A stretch of 64,000 nt of DNA from Methanobrevibacter sp. (GCA_017652345.1 JAGCBE010000542.1:62001-126000), one strand, 5' to 3'. Counted from the stretch's first letter, positions 33,794 through 44,533 are shown. Notes: generated by a model from the sequence alone, not told the origin. Numbers and translations are program-made.

Positions 33794-34261
33794 TCATTTA
33801 AACTATTTATTCTTTAAACAATTTTGATAATTGTCTTTTATATTCATTATTGCCATTACTGCTTTATTATTTGGAAATGTTGGATTAGCAGCACAATATT
33901 TCTCATAAATATCAATATCTTCAAGAACACAATTATATGATTCTTCTGTATGTTTTTTATTATCTAATATTTCATCATTAAATCTTATGATGCTTTGTCT
34001 TATCTATTTTACATTTGACATTTCATCATACATCACATGCTCTTCTAATTTTGCATCAATGTTACTTAATTCTTCTTTCATTGAGTTCTAATTCTGTTCC
34101 ATCTGATCTAGTTTTAATGTTAATTCTTTAGTTAAACTTCTTCCAACTAATCGTCCTAACCAATTCCAAATATTTAATTCTAATTTTGGTATCTTAATTA
34201 ATCCTACTAAAATTACTGCAATAATTCCTCCGATGTATTTTGCTACTTCTAATATCTCCAA
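33794..34261 (-). CDS. Membrane-anchored coiled-coil protein, lysis region
   Basis: A 155-residue protein with TTG 34261 as probable start, seven bases from GAGGG. One membrane helix near the N-terminus (YIGGIIAVILVGLI) is followed by a coiled coil. A TAG near the end is read as Gln and the stop is TGA. Position beside holin candidates suggests a lysis or membrane role, not recognised further. Confidence 0.5.
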
Positions 34262-34275
34262 CGTCCATCCCTCTT

Positions 34276-34602
34276 TTATTTTGATGTGACGTTGACATGC
34301 TTCGTCATAGCAATTATTTCATCAATCATATCACTAATTTTCATGTAGTCTTCATCAGTTAAATTATAACTTAATTTAGGTGCTGCTGATTTTATCATCT
34401 TCATTACGTATTCTTTCTTTGTCGCACCTTCTGTATATAATTCTTCTGCTTCAATCATAAAAGTTGAAAGTAAACTAATAATAATATACCAATTTCTATT
34501 TTGTATTGCTTCTTTTGTTACATCTATTAGTTTTATCAGTAAAGGTATACAAATAATTAATCCTGATAGAATATGTATAATAATATTAAAATCAAATTTC
34601 AT
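34276..34602 (-). CDS. Holin candidate (LL-H type)
   Basis: A 108-residue protein with two hydrophobic helices (IIIHILSGLIICIPLLI and WYIIISLLSTFMI). An EAEELYTEGATKKEYVMKMI segment typical of LL-H-type phage holins follows. It would form pores that release the endolysin encoded just upstream. Confidence 0.65.
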   Translation of the reverse strand: MKFDFNIIIHILSGLIICIPLLIKLIDVTKEAIQNRNWYIIISLLSTFMIEAEELYTEGATKKEYVMKMIKSAAPKLSYNLTDEDYMKISDMIDEIIAMTKHVNVTSK

Positions 34603-34619
34603 TATATATTATTCCTTTC

Positions 34620-34886
34620 TTATATTGAACCATCTAAAGGATTATCCTCTTTTTCCTCAATATCTTCTTCTTCAGTTATCTGTATTTCCTCTTGTGGTTT
34701 TTCTGAATTTTTTATAAATGCACTTAAACCTAATTCAATACTCCATGCACCTAATAGTGCACTTAATATTCCTGCACTTATTTCTCTTTGTAATATACAT
34801 ATTGCTAATGTAGTAAATGTTATTATTGTATTCATTACTACACATAATATGGTTATCTTTTTTAAAAATCTTATATTCTTTTTCAT
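34620..34886 (-). CDS. Small two-helix membrane protein, holin-like
   Basis: An 88-residue protein with two hydrophobic segments (ITILCVVMNTIITFTTLAI, GILSALLGAWSIELGLSAF) and a very acidic tail. It overlaps the endolysin stop (ATGA). It may be a second holin or an antiholin; not recognised specifically. Confidence 0.5.
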   Translation of the reverse strand: MKKNIRFLKKITILCVVMNTIITFTTLAICILQREISAGILSALLGAWSIELGLSAFIKNSEKPQEEIQITEEEDIEEKEDNPLDGSI

Positions 34887-35575
34887 TTTGTCTTTTTTAC
34901 TTTTGCGGCTCGAAGAGCCATTATTGCAGCTTGGTATCTAGGAATAAGTTGCATTGGTCTTGTTGCATCAGTTATTCCTAATTCTCTTGCTTCTGCTAAT
35001 TCTTTTTCTGCCCATTTTGGAGGTTCTTGTTTTGCTAGATTTGCTAAGTATGTATTCATCATCTCTGCAAATTTTTCATCAGTCATATCTTCATCCTCCT
35101 CTATTTCATATTGAGGTCTTGCTACACCAAGAATATTATTTATACTTCTTGTTCTTAATGCAACTATTCCTCCATTGTCTTGACTGCCAGCTGCACTACT
35201 GCTTGTATTTCCTTCTATTGTTTTATAATGAGTATCATCAACTTTTTCTACTATTAATCCACAATGTTGAATTTCTTTTGATTTTTTGAAGGACATTATT
35301 GCAATATCACCAGGACGATAATCATTATTTGTAAACCATTGATTATATTTTTCATAGAATTCTTTTATTGCAGTGCAGCTAGCAGTTTTTTCTCCATTAA
35401 GATATATTGAAGATAAACCGGAGTTCTTATATAGCCACCAAATAAATATTGCACACCATGCAACTCCATTCCAGCCATATTCTTCTCCATATTTTGTCAT
35501 ATTGCTATTTTTTGGTTCTTCTTTATATCCTATTTGACTATATGCTAATTCTATTAAAGTTTCTATTTGATTTAT
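34883..35575 (-). CDS. CHAP-domain endolysin
   Basis: About 230 residues. ELAYSQIGYKEEPKNSNMTKY leads to NGVAWCAIFIWW (catalytic Cys) and IQHCGLIVEKV (catalytic His), the CHAP peptidase fold. A C-terminal helical segment (PPKWAEKELAEARELGIT) resembles a wall-binding or linker repeat. The start is unclear: AAAGGAGG at 35585-35592 is not followed by an in-frame ATG, GTG or TTG. ATA 35575 is a placeholder, and the homology starts before the inner ATG 35500. Confidence 0.75.
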   Translation of the reverse strand: MNQIETLIELAYSQIGYKEEPKNSNMTKYGEEYGWNGVAWCAIFIWWLYKNSGLSSIYLNGEKTASCTAIKEFYEKYNQWFTNNDYRPGDIAIMSFKKSKEIQHCGLIVEKVDDTHYKTIEGNTSSSAAGSQDNGGIVALRTRSINNILGVARPQYEIEEDEDMTDEKFAEMMNTYLANLAKQEPPKWAEKELAEARELGITDATRPMQLIPRYQAAIMALRAAKVKKTK

Positions 35576-35612
35576 TTTTAATGTCCTCCTTTTATGTGAT
35601 TATTAACCTACT

Positions 35613-35921
35613 TTATGTTGTTACTGCTTGCCATATAGGAATAACATGAATCGTTGCATCATATATTGTATTTGTATTATTTATAGTTATATTTAATCCG
35701 TTTGTAGAATAAGTAAAATAATATGGAGGAGATAATTCATTAACGGTCATGTCCGCATTATATGTGTTAATCAAATAAATTCCTCTCATAGCATTACCAC
35801 TTGCTCCTATTAAATAAGAGGATCTATAAAGCAAAGTTATTGTTATACTAGAGGATTTTGTGATTGAATAACTTTGCATGTCATCCTGTAGTCGTATATT
35901 ATGTATTATACTTGTTGCCAT
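35613..35921 (-). CDS. MAT/MAS-family short adhesin module
   Basis: A 102-residue beta-rich protein starting MATSIIHN. Its start codon lies in the hairpin GCCAT-6 nt-ATGGC. It is the third and last gene of cassette 1, just upstream of the endolysin. The family shares only the first few residues and overall size. Host-binding fibre tips are the likely role, by analogy with neighbours. Confidence 0.6.
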   Translation of the reverse strand: MATSIIHNIRLQDDMQSYSITKSSSITITLLYRSSYLIGASGNAMRGIYLINTYNADMTVNELSPPYYFTYSTNGLNITINNTNTIYDATIHVIPIWQAVTT

Positions 35922-35943
35922 ATTTCTATGGCGCTGTTATTAA

Positions 35944-36261
35944 TTATTGATGAGGAAATGTTAGAATGGTAATTCGTACATACTAACTAGTAGTTGTAAT
36001 TTTTATTTTACCTACTTCGACTGTTACATTAGTTGGAGTAGTTGTACTTGTATAAACGGGTTGATAGAAACAATGATTTTGTTGAGATATACTAACAAAT
36101 CCAAAACCAAAGTTTCTGCCTTGATCTGCTGCAACTACCGTATTAGTCATTACCATAAAATGACTATTATTGGGTATAGGTATTTCTAAGGTTTGTGCCG
36201 ATACTGGATAATAATGAAGTGCTTTAACATTTCCTACTAAATCAATTTTACTTGTTGCCAT
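35944..36261 (-). CDS. MAT/MAS-family short adhesin module
   Basis: A 105-residue protein starting MATSKIDLVG and extending through one TAG near its end. It is the second gene of cassette 1. An ACCGCT/AGCGGT hairpin precedes its ATG. No ribosome binding site is visible, so translation is probably coupled to the gene before. Confidence 0.6.
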
Positions 36262-36276
36262 ACCGCTCTTAGCGGT

Positions 36277-36586
36277 GCTGAGTGATTGCTAATTAGTTAT
36301 GATTAACAAAAAATAATGTAACTTCTTTATTTGCACAAGATACACTAGTAAATATGCCTGCTGTGCTATATCGTGGATTTATAGTAAAATCTACTACATT
36401 TAAATAATTATTTTCATTTTTTACTAAACATCCTACAGGGATTGATGTCGATCTAGGGGGAAGATCACCATCACTGAACGTGTAGCTCCCCGAAGAATTA
36501 CATGTAAATGTTACATTACTTAAATAACAAGATGCTTTAACTTTACTGCTTGCCATTAGAAGTTTGCACCTCCTAAATCACTCAGC
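36277..36586 (-). repeat. Inverted repeat pair of cassette 1
   Basis: GCTGAGTGATT (36277-36287) and AATCACTCAGC (36576-36586) are perfect 11-bp complements enclosing the first adhesin gene of this cassette. Cassettes 2, 4 and 5 have pairs at the same places with different but matching sequence. Confidence 0.7.
36293..36556 (-). CDS. MAT/MAS-family short adhesin module
   Basis: An 87-residue protein starting MASSKVKASC behind AGGAGG, the first gene of cassette 1. It overlaps the stop of the upstream leader ORF (TAATG). Beta-rich; no TAG codons. Confidence 0.65.
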   Translation of the reverse strand: MASSKVKASCYLSNVTFTCNSSGSYTFSDGDLPPRSTSIPVGCLVKNENNYLNVVDFTINPRYSTAGIFTSVSCANKEVTLFFVNHN

Positions 36587-36726
36587 ATCTGACTTTCATC
36601 AGACCGCCTCAGACTTCCTTTCGGAAGTCTAGAAGAGAGCAATCGCATTAATCCAGCGCCTTGCCCTCCTCTCTATAAGAAATCTATATATATATAGGGG
36701 GGGGGTGCTAATTTATTTATTTTCAT
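36556..36726 (-). CDS. Leader ORF 1 with poly-C tract (in frame)
   Basis: A 57-codon frame: MKINKLAPPP, then YIYIDFLQRGGQG and a basic C-terminus, ending in TAA that overlaps the next ATG. C9 encodes PPP; with nine C the ATG is in frame with the end. It contains the AGACTTCC-GAAA-GGAAGTCT hairpin. No ribosome binding site, so coding is uncertain; it may be mainly an RNA leader. Confidence 0.4.
36697..36705 (-). repeat. Poly-C tract 1 (C9)
   Basis: Nine G on the plus strand, remarkable in an AT-rich genome and placed in the leader of an adhesin cassette. Candidate slippage site. Confidence 0.85.
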
Positions 36727-36791
36727 TCTTATTAGATTGTTATGTATTTTAATCTAATATTATTTTTTTTTATAGTAGTTTATTTTATGAA

Positions 36792-37055
36792 TTAGATATA
36801 ACAAATATAAAAATTTTTCTCTGCATTTGCTACCGGCTAATCGTTCCATGTTTTAACTCTAAACCACCATCTAGGAGGACTTTCTGTAGATCTATAAGGT
36901 ATAATATAACAATCTCCTTGACTGCCAGCAGTTGAAACGCTTAATATTTCGTTCTGTCTGTCTATAGAAGATACAGCATTTCCATTGCTGTTGGTAGTTA
37001 AAGTTTGCATGGTATATTTAACCGGCAGTCCACCTTTTATTATACTTGTTGCCAT
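36792..37055 (-). CDS. MAT/MAS-family short adhesin module
   Basis: An 87-residue protein starting MATSIIKGGL, with a TAG-encoded Gln before the ending NFYICYI-TAA. It is the third gene of cassette 2. It has the WWFRVKTWN segment. The start is preceded by a partial GxCAT/ATGGC pairing. Confidence 0.55.
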
Positions 37056-37089
37056 ATTTATCTATGACGCTAGTTAACTGATAATCTTA

Positions 37090-37419
37090 TTATCTCGGAG
37101 CAATGTCTACCCTTCCTGATCTTAGAATAGTTATAGTAAACCACCCCGCGGATTGAGTAACTGTTATTTTGCCAACAGCTGCCACAACTGATAATTTTGA
37201 ATTACCACTTGGTTGCTCATAAACAAGATATGTTTTGCATTGACTCGCTGTCCCTGCCACATAACAAAGAAATATAGCACACGAAGAATTAGTAGGAGAT
37301 ATTCCATAAACAAGATATAAACCATTAGGGCAATTATAATCAAGAGTATCGGCGCTTCCTCCAAAACTAATAACATATTGCTAAAGATTATCAGATTGCA
37401 TAATTGTGCTTGTTGCCAT
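37090..37419 (-). CDS. MAT/MAS-family short adhesin module
   Basis: A 109-residue protein starting MATSTIMQSDNL, open only with its TAG as Gln. It ends GWFTITILRSGRVDIAPR-TAA. ATG 37419 sits in the hairpin GCCAT-8 nt-ATGGC. It is the second gene of cassette 2. Confidence 0.6.
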
Positions 37420-37440
37420 AATTATTCATGGCTATTATTA

Positions 37441-37807
37441 TTGATTGATTAACCTAGTTGCTTTAATGAATACGTATCGCCTGATTTATTAAAAGAAAGA
37501 ACTTCGGTCATTGAATAACTAAAAAATATACCCGCATAATTTGTATTGGAATATTTCCAATACATTATACCATAAGCAGGTCCTCCTCCACTTCCTACAG
37601 TAATAATCCCTGAATAATCAGATGCAGTAGAAACAGCACTATCTATATTTGTTAATGCGGTTCTTGCGTATGAAGAAAAATTACCATTTCCTACAATAAT
37701 ATCACCGAAAGAAGTTTTTGAAATTCCAAAATTAATAGAACCACGATCAAATGTTATCGTACTCGTTGCCATCAGGATATTCCTCCTTCTGACAGATAAT
37801 CAATCAA
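37441..37807 (-). repeat. Inverted repeat pair of cassette 2
   Basis: TTGATTGATTA (37441-37451) and TAATCAATCAA (37797-37807) enclose the first adhesin gene of the cassette; 11-bp perfect complement. Confidence 0.7.
37449..37772 (-). CDS. MAT/MAS-family short adhesin module
   Basis: A 107-residue protein starting MATSTITFDRGS behind AAGGAGG; the upstream leader TGA overlaps its ATG. It is the first gene of cassette 2. Glycine-rich middle (VGSGGGPAYGIMYW). Beta-rich. Confidence 0.65.
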   Translation of the reverse strand: MATSTITFDRGSINFGISKTSFGDIIVGNGNFSSYARTALTNIDSAVSTASDYSGIITVGSGGGPAYGIMYWKYSNTNYAGIFFSYSMTEVLSFNKSGDTYSLKQLG

Positions 37808-37918
37808 CTTACTAATATTTCTATTAGTTAGCCATTGACCTCCTCTCTGAGAGGTCTTGAAGGCAACACACTTATCTAGCGTCTTGCCTCCTTTCTACGA
37901 TTCTATGGGGGGGGGCAT
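37772..37918 (-). CDS. Leader ORF 2 with poly-C tract (in frame)
   Basis: A 49-codon frame: MPPPIESQKGGKTLDKC, then QRGGQWLTNRN and LIDYLSEGGIS-TGA overlapping the next ATG. C9 directly after the ATG makes frame depend on tract length. It carries three hairpins (see findings). There is no ribosome binding site upstream. Confidence 0.4.
37907..37915 (-). repeat. Poly-C tract 2 (C9)
   Basis: Nine C on the coding strand directly after an ATG. It lies about 90 nt downstream of tract 3, so both may act on the same cassette. Confidence 0.85.
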
Positions 37919-38001
37919 ATACTGAATTCATAAATAAACTACTATTAAAATATTTATTTAGATTAGTACATAACCCTCCTTCCTTGAATAATACCCACCC
38001 T

Positions 38002-38012
38002 GGGGGGGGGGG
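38002..38012 (-). repeat. Poly-C tract 3 (C11)
   Basis: Eleven C after ATGA. With eleven, the frame closes after about 19 codons; with ten it stays open through tract 2. See findings. Confidence 0.85.
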
Positions 38013-38073
38013 TCATTTTAAATTTAATCATTTTTCTAAATACCTTCTTTATATAAAATTCTTTATTTAATTT

Positions 38074-38089
38074 AATATTTATATACAAG
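38074..38089 (-). promoter_or_regulatory. Candidate late promoter motif
   Basis: CTTGTATATAAATATT on the minus strand, just upstream of poly-C tract 3 and cassette 2. Confidence 0.4.
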
Positions 38090-38095
38090 AAAATT

Positions 38096-38374
38096 TTAAG
38101 ATGGAAAAGCAATTACAATATTTCCATCATTATTACTATCGGTAAAAGTTAAAGTTACTGCATTAATTCCAGCAGTAATAACTTTATTCTAAACTGCGTT
38201 TTCGCTAGTAGTACTTAATGAAGTATCAACAGGAACAATAATCAAAGTACCAGTTACAGAAGTACCATTATTTTTAGTTGCTGTAGTTCCAAGAGTCATC
38301 TAATCAGCATCTACTGTATCTCCTGTGACATCCATTAAAGTTGTTCCATTTAAAGTTACTTTACTAAAAGCCAA
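38096..38374 (-). CDS. Small fibre-region protein
   Basis: A 92-residue protein with TTG 38374 as start, eight bases from AGGAG. Two TAG codons are Gln. Sequence AFSKVTLNGTTLMDVTGDTV resembles the start of repetitive fibre proteins. Its end lies just before the leader of cassette 2. Function unknown, probably fibre-associated. Confidence 0.55.
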
Positions 38375-38391
38375 TTAAATCACTCCTTTCT

Positions 38392-40008
38392 TTATCCACC
38401 AATTAAATCAATTAAATTTAATCCATATACTCTTGCAGTATAATTTCCATTAATTGTTCCTGTGTTATTATTATTATACCTATAATATATAGGAATTGAC
38501 ATTGTAGTACCTGATACTGATGCGCTATTTGCATAAATACCGTAAGCAGTAGTGCTTTGTCTAGTACTCGCAGTACCTGTTGATCCTAATCTACTATTCC
38601 ATTTATTACTACCAACAGTATAAGTATTTTTAGTAGTAACATCAGATGTACCAGTTAAAATTATAAAACTAACTGTACTAGTATGTCTATTATTAGTAGT
38701 ACTATCTACACTTATATCAACAATTAATAAATCATAATTATTATATCCAGTTACTGATAAAGTTTTATTAGTACTTGCTGCGGAGGTAGATGATGTAGAT
38801 AATGCTCCTAATGAAGTAGTATTTATTAGAGTGCCTACTCCACCTCCACCACTAGATACATTAACTACTAAACTAGCTAGATTAGTTACATCATATGTAC
38901 CATTTGCTGTTTTAGTTTCACTACCACTAACTAATTCACTAGCTGATACTGTAACTGCTGTACCAGTTTTAGTACTTCCTGTTATATATCCTGTAGTATT
39001 AGTTACTGATGGAGTTATGGATATTGAATGATTACTTACTGTACCTTTAGTTGCCGTTGGAGTACCTGCTGTACCGCTTGGCATTGCTGCCACTTTAATT
39101 GCTCCTGTAGTATATTTTCCAGCAGTTACTATAGTTTGTTCAGACGTAGTTGGAGTTGCAGTTGTTGCTGCCTACGTACTTAACTATTCTGTATTACTTC
39201 CACTTACGGTTATTGTACCACTAGTTCCACTACTTACATATCCTGCACTTACTGTAGGAGTGACTGACTTACTTGCACTTGCTGTTGCTGTAATCAATCC
39301 GCTTGAACTTACTGATATACTTGGATTTGCTGTAATGCTTGTTGCTGGTGTAGTAGCACTACCAATACTCACTGATTTACTCGCATTATTTTCATAATAT
39401 CCTTTTGGTACACTTACAGTAGCCCCACTTGCTGTTAAATCACTTGAATCATTTCTATCTATTCCACTACCTACATATGTACTACTTATTGCATTTACCG
39501 TAACAGTTCTTAATCCATCATATCCACTATCTTTTGTTATAGTTTGCTATGACTCTGTTGGTGTTACTGTTTTATCTTGTAATGTAGCTTGTTGTGGTAC
39601 ATTTACTATAACCTACGAATATCCATCTAAATTATCATCTGATGCATTATATGTATCATTTACTGTAATAGTTTTTACATCTAATGCTGGAGCTGATGGA
39701 GGAACATACGTTCCTATTACTGGATCTCCTAAACTATTATGTGCAGTATATCCTGATAATAAAGTATTTGCTGATACTGTATCTCCTTCAAGACTAACTG
39801 CGTTAATATGTCGTATAGTTCCTCCATGACTATCTTGTTCATCTATTATACTAATTACACTACCAGAACCTGATACTATCTATGATATTAAATCTGGTAA
39901 ATCATCACTATTTGATCCTACTGGTACTACTACACCTTTATCTGCTACTGCATCAAGAGAATCACTAACATTTTTTGATATACGTGCTATTTCAGTAGCA
40001 ATACTCAT
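38392..40008 (-). CDS. Repetitive tail fibre protein
   Basis: A 538-residue Ser/Thr/Ala/Val-rich protein, joined across TAG codons and starting MSIATEIARISKNVSDSLDA. It has repeated beta-strand motifs (KTITVNDTYNA, KSVSIGSATTPA) and a C-terminal region ending RVYGLNLIDLIGG. That ending resembles those of the short MAT/MAS proteins. Repeats resemble those in the next gene upstream. Likely a host-recognition fibre. Confidence 0.7.
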
Positions 40009-40022
40009 TTAGTTATCACTCC

Positions 40023-42299
40023 TTAAATAGCTGCTAGAGCATCTTCTATATCACTTGTTAAACTTACTGTACCACCTGTAGTATATCCAGCAGGTACTGA
40101 ATAACTTGTAGTTGTTAAACCATTTATACTACCGCTTATTGCTCCATTATTTGTCATGCTACCAGTAATTGCTACTGCTGATCCATTTAGATTACTATGT
40201 ACTTTAATACCTGAAAGTACATTTGCTGCTACACCATCATCACCAGTAGTATCTCCATATTGTGCTGGAATTGCATTTACTGTTACTTTACTTAATACCT
40301 TACCATTTGTTGGAGTTATATTCTAAGAAGAAGTAGTTGGAGTAGCTGATTTAGTTTCTAAAACTATACTTACAGTTCCACTACCATTATGATATCCTGC
40401 AGGTACTGTATAAGTTTGGTTTCCACTTGTAGCATCTAATGTTTTACTTACTGCTCCATTATTTGCCATGGAACCTTTAACTTCTGTTGCATCTACCCAA
40501 GCTGAATACCCAGTTAATATCTATGCCGCTGCCGCTGCTGTTTGTCCTGTGGATACTGTACTTGCATCAGTAAATGTACCAGTTACTGATACTATTCTAT
40601 CATCATCAGCAGAATCACCAACTTTTATTGTTACGCCATCTTTGATATTAGCTGCATTTATTCCATTGGTTGCAACTGCTTTTATTGTTTGAGCTCCTGT
40701 TAAATATTTACCGGAACTTATTGTCTAATCAGAAGAAGATGGATAATAAGTTACTGCTGCCTATGTAGTTAACTATAAAGTTTTACTACCACTTGTAGAA
40801 ACTGTTCCAGCTGTTCCATTAGTAATATAACCAGCACTTACTGTTGGCGTTATACTTTCACTACCACTATAAGATGCTGTAATTAATCCAGTACTAGAAT
40901 TTAAACTAATTGTTGGATCTACTGTAATGGTTGTTGATGGAGTAGTTGCACTACCTCCAGGTACTGTAATATATGTTATTGCAGAAGCATTTGCTCCTAC
41001 ACTTTCTGTATCTGATGTAATTCCATGATTTTCATCATTACCATAACCAGCTGTCGTTATTGTTGGAGATGCTGTTATAGTATTTGATGCTGCCTATGAT
41101 TGAACTGATACGAAATATCCAGAACTTGGAGCTGTTGTAGAAGCAGTTCCACTACCTACGTTTGTTGCTCCTGTTGCCGTTGTTCCAGTTCTGCTTATAC
41201 TTGGCGTAACTTTTGCAGTTCCACTTATTGCTACAGCACCTACTATTTTTGGTACTGTTGAAGCTACTGATGCTGTACCACTAGTACTTCCTGTAACTCC
41301 GCTACTTATATATCCTGCTGTTGTTACTCCTGCTGTTGCTGTTCCACTTATTGAAGCTGATCCTGAAATATCAAATTCATCTTCTGTGGAATCATAAGTA
41401 TATGTTAATGAACTAATTGTAGCAGAGCCTGTTGCTGATGCAGTAATTACTCCATTTGGTATTGCTTTACTAGCATTTGTTGCATAATAACCAGCAGGTA
41501 CTGTTACTGTTGCTCCACTTACCGTTAAATCTGTTGAGCTTTTTGTTGGTATAGTACCTTCAATCTCACTTCCGGTACTATCTACAAATATATATCCATC
41601 TAATACTGTAGCTGCCGTTGCCGTTACATTACTTACATCTTGATAATCAGCGGGTATTGCTGCTACAGTTACCTAACTTAATACTTTTCCATTTGTTGGT
41701 GTTATACTCTAACTGGATTTTGTTGGTGTTACTGATTTTGTTTCTAATACTATGCTTACTGAACCAGTTCCACTATGATATCCTTTTGCTATTGTATAAC
41801 TTTGATTTCCTGTAGTTGCATCTAATACTCTTGTTACTACACCAATATTTGGCATTGTACCTGTAAGAGTTTCACCAGTTGCATCTACTATAACTTTTGG
41901 TGATAATACATCTGCTGCTGTTGCTGTTACTGATGAAACATTCTAATATGCTTCTGGTATTGCATTTACTGTTACCGCAGATAATCCGTAATATCCATTA
42001 TCTGGCGTTACATTTATCTGACTTTTTGTTGGCGTTATTTCTTTTGCTTGAAGCTAATAATTTCCTCCACCACTTACACCAGTAACTGTACCACTACCAT
42101 TATGATAACCAGCAGGGATTGTATAAGTATCACCTTCTTGAACAGTTGCTTGAACTGCTCCTCTATTTACAATACTATCAACTGCATTGGCTAATACATC
42201 TAATTTATCAGTAGATGTCGCTAATCCAAATGCAATTAATTTATCTCTTATTGTATCTCTGGCTGTTGATAGCCTGGAGATCTCAGTTGCTGTACTCAT
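40023..42299 (-). CDS. Large repetitive tail fibre protein
   Basis: A 758-residue protein starting MSTATEISRLSTARDTIRDK. It contains several copies of a YTVPAGYHNGSGTV-type repeat and of ATAA-VLSG beta-repeats, the layout of phage fibre shafts. Many TAG codons are Gln. It shares repeat types with the 38392-40008 fibre. No catalytic motif seen. Confidence 0.72.
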
Positions 42300-42311
42300 T
42301 TATTATCTCCT

Positions 42312-42596
42312 TTATATTGTAGCTAAAAGAGCATTTATATTCCCTATTTCAGTATATACTGCTGCTGCTGTTATTGGTCTGGTATTATCTTTTTCAGCTG
42401 AATCTGCAGGAGTTACCCATTCAGCTACACCATCATATGTGCCTTTCTTCGTTAATATGTCTCCAGGCTATCCTCCTGCTGGTAATCCAGATCCTCCTCC
42501 TGAAATAGTATTTGTAAATTCTACATCAATCGAATGATTTTGATTATTAAAATCTGCATTAAAGTTTGGAGAGGCTGAAAAAGTTGCTTTAAACAT
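42312..42596 (-). CDS. Small fibre-module protein
   Basis: A 94-residue protein ending LLATI-TAA, with one TAG-encoded Gln in the GGQPGDILTKKGT segment. That segment resembles the head of phage fibre proteins. It overlaps the upstream gene by eight bases. Likely fibre assembly or a fibre N-terminal domain. Confidence 0.5.
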
Positions 42597-42933
42597 ATTC
42601 AATCTCTCCATCCTTTAATATCTAATCTACTGTTGTTTTTATTATATTTGAAGCATCTGCTGTACCATCTTGTTTTACATATCTTATCTAGATATCTACT
42701 TCTCCTGGTTTGAATTTTAATGTATCTTCCTAAGATAATGTAGTTACTATCTAATCTTCTGTTATGAATAAATCAGTTCCTGTTTTATCTACTAATAAAA
42801 CTCCTCTTTGTGCATAACTAATATATACAGTTGCTTCTCTTAAATCTATATTTACATTAAAGGTGTTGGTCGGCGTTGTTCCTCTTCTTAATGAATCATT
42901 TTCACTATATTTATTACAATTACTTACCGACAT
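42589..42933 (-). CDS. Small structural protein of the fibre cluster
   Basis: A 114-residue protein with four TAG-encoded Gln codons (e.g. in VDIQIRYVKQ). It starts MSVSNCNKYSENDSLRRGT. The sequence is beta-rich (REATVYISYAQRGVLLVDK). It overlaps the next gene by eight bases. Possibly a fibre-joining protein; not recognised. Confidence 0.5.
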
Positions 42934-42965
42934 TATATCACCTCTCTTATTTTATTTTATTCTTA

Positions 42966-43208
42966 TTATTCTGATTCTGCTGGAGTAGCGTTTCTTCTGT
43001 CATCTACTTCCACTCTTATTTGATGTCCTGCATCATCTTCTATTTCACAAGATACATAATCATAATCAGCATTGTATCCGTAAGCATAGTTGGTTAAGAA
43101 AGCATGGAAGCTATGGACTGCTGTGAAGTTATCTTCATAAGCTTGAACAGCATTAGCCCATTCTCCAGTATTCTTATTATGTCTCTTAAGTACGCAAAAA
43201 TAAAGCAT
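42966..43208 (-). CDS. 80-residue paralogue pair member A
   Basis: Starts MLYFCVLKRHNKNTGEWANA and has VHSFHAFLTNYAYGYN. It aligns with the 79-residue protein at 46007-46246 (RRNIDGTWANNV, VHQFHGLLSSYGYG). Both follow a fibre gene that ends in a binding domain, so they form a duplicated module. Function unknown. Confidence 0.6.
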   Translation of the reverse strand: MLYFCVLKRHNKNTGEWANAVQAYEDNFTAVHSFHAFLTNYAYGYNADYDYVSCEIEDDAGHQIRVEVDDRRNATPAESE

Positions 43209-43239
43209 AGTTTATTTTCTCCTTATATATTAATTATTA

Positions 43240-44124
43240 TTACGAGGGCGCTGTTGTACTAGTTGATAGTACTGGCCCTGATGTTCCTAATACTAAAGTG
43301 ATATTGGTAGTAGCACCACTAGCAAAGCCATTACTAAAGTCAAGATAACCATCATATGTTGTGACAGTTATATCGCTTGTTTGAGCAGCGGGATTACTGA
43401 AAGTACTATCTAGGACTTTGTGGGTTGATTGAATAAGTTTGTTGTAGTAACGTAAGCTAGATGAACCTACGGAGTTACATTGTACAGTGATGTTACTGAC
43501 TTTTTGATTTGCATAAGTGTCAGTACTATCTGCTGTGCTAGTAATACAACGATAATATTCTTCTTCATAATCAGGCAATTCATTGAGCACCCAAACACCA
43601 TTTTCTTGGTGGCAGAGGGTTTGCTGATCACCAAGTTCGAGTTTAACTGCTTTAAATATCTTTTCAGTAGTTACTGTCTAAAACAAGATGTTATATGCGT
43701 TTGGAGAATTACCTCCGGCGTAGATATTTAGATTATCTACGTTATATACAAGTGGAGTAGAACTAGTATTCCATGTAAAAGATACCGATTTACAATTAAC
43801 ATCATCAAGCCAAGATAAAGTTACTGTTTTTCCAGAGAGTATATTAAGTGTCCCTTGCGATAAATATTGACAACAGTCTCCGTAATTTACGGTATTCTTT
43901 TTTAGCTTTAAGCCGCTCGATGTCAGTTCAACCAATGCAGACGTATTTCTGACATACCACCCATCAATAGAGTAGGATACTCCAGTATAACTCGTCTATC
44001 CCCTACTATTTACCGGGAACACTCCTCTCCCGGTTCCTCCACCTACAAAATACCAATTCCTAAGTAAATTAGGATTTATTCCTTCAACAGCTGCCCCTTT
44101 TGGGACTGTTGATATAATACTCAT
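43240..44124 (-). CDS. Fibre C-terminal-type protein with NLLRNWYF domain
   Basis: A 294-residue protein starting MSIISTVPKGAAVEGI, with NLLRNWYFVGGGTG, FPVNSRGQTS and KLELGDQQTLCH, a carbohydrate-binding-like arrangement seen in Firmicutes phage fibres. It is homologous to the C-terminal half of the 46267-48006 fibre (shared TSTADS-DTYAN segment). TAG codons are Gln. Probably a receptor-binding fibre part. Confidence 0.68.
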
Positions 44125-44191
44125 TGTTGTTTTATTCTCCTTTCTTTATTAAGAGAATGATTGTTTTTTTTTGTTTAATTATTATTTATCT

Positions 44192-44518
44192 TTAACTCTA
44201 TGTAACTACAGGCAACTTACCTGTAACACGAATAATTGAATATGTTGCACTACTTGAAGAAGTATTAGTGATCTTTACGGTTCCACCATCGACTTGATAA
44301 GTAATACCTGATGGTTTAAAAATTTCGCTTACTTCACAAGCAGAAATTCCTCTTCCTATTGATAATATTGTTCCGTTTGTATTAGCCAACCAAGTCGATG
44401 CTATAAATAGAACTCCAGAATACGTGTTCATTGCTAAGGTTAATGTCTTATTAGATTCTATATAATTCTCATAACAACTTACTTTATCAAAATATGTATC
44501 TATTGTTCCGCTTGCCAT
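44192..44518 (-). CDS. MAT/MAS-family short adhesin module
   Basis: A 108-residue protein starting MASGTIDTYF and extended through a TAG near its end. Second gene of cassette 4. ATG 44518 lies in the hairpin GCCAT-8 nt-ATGGC. It ends with the RVTGKLPVVT strand. Beta-rich, probably a receptor-contact module. Confidence 0.6.
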
Positions 44519-44533
44519 ATTAACTCATGGCTT

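Noticed and set aside
37164..37376. 70-residue minus-strand frame
   Set aside because: It is a shifted frame within the 37090-37419 adhesin gene, whose true frame needs TAG as Gln.
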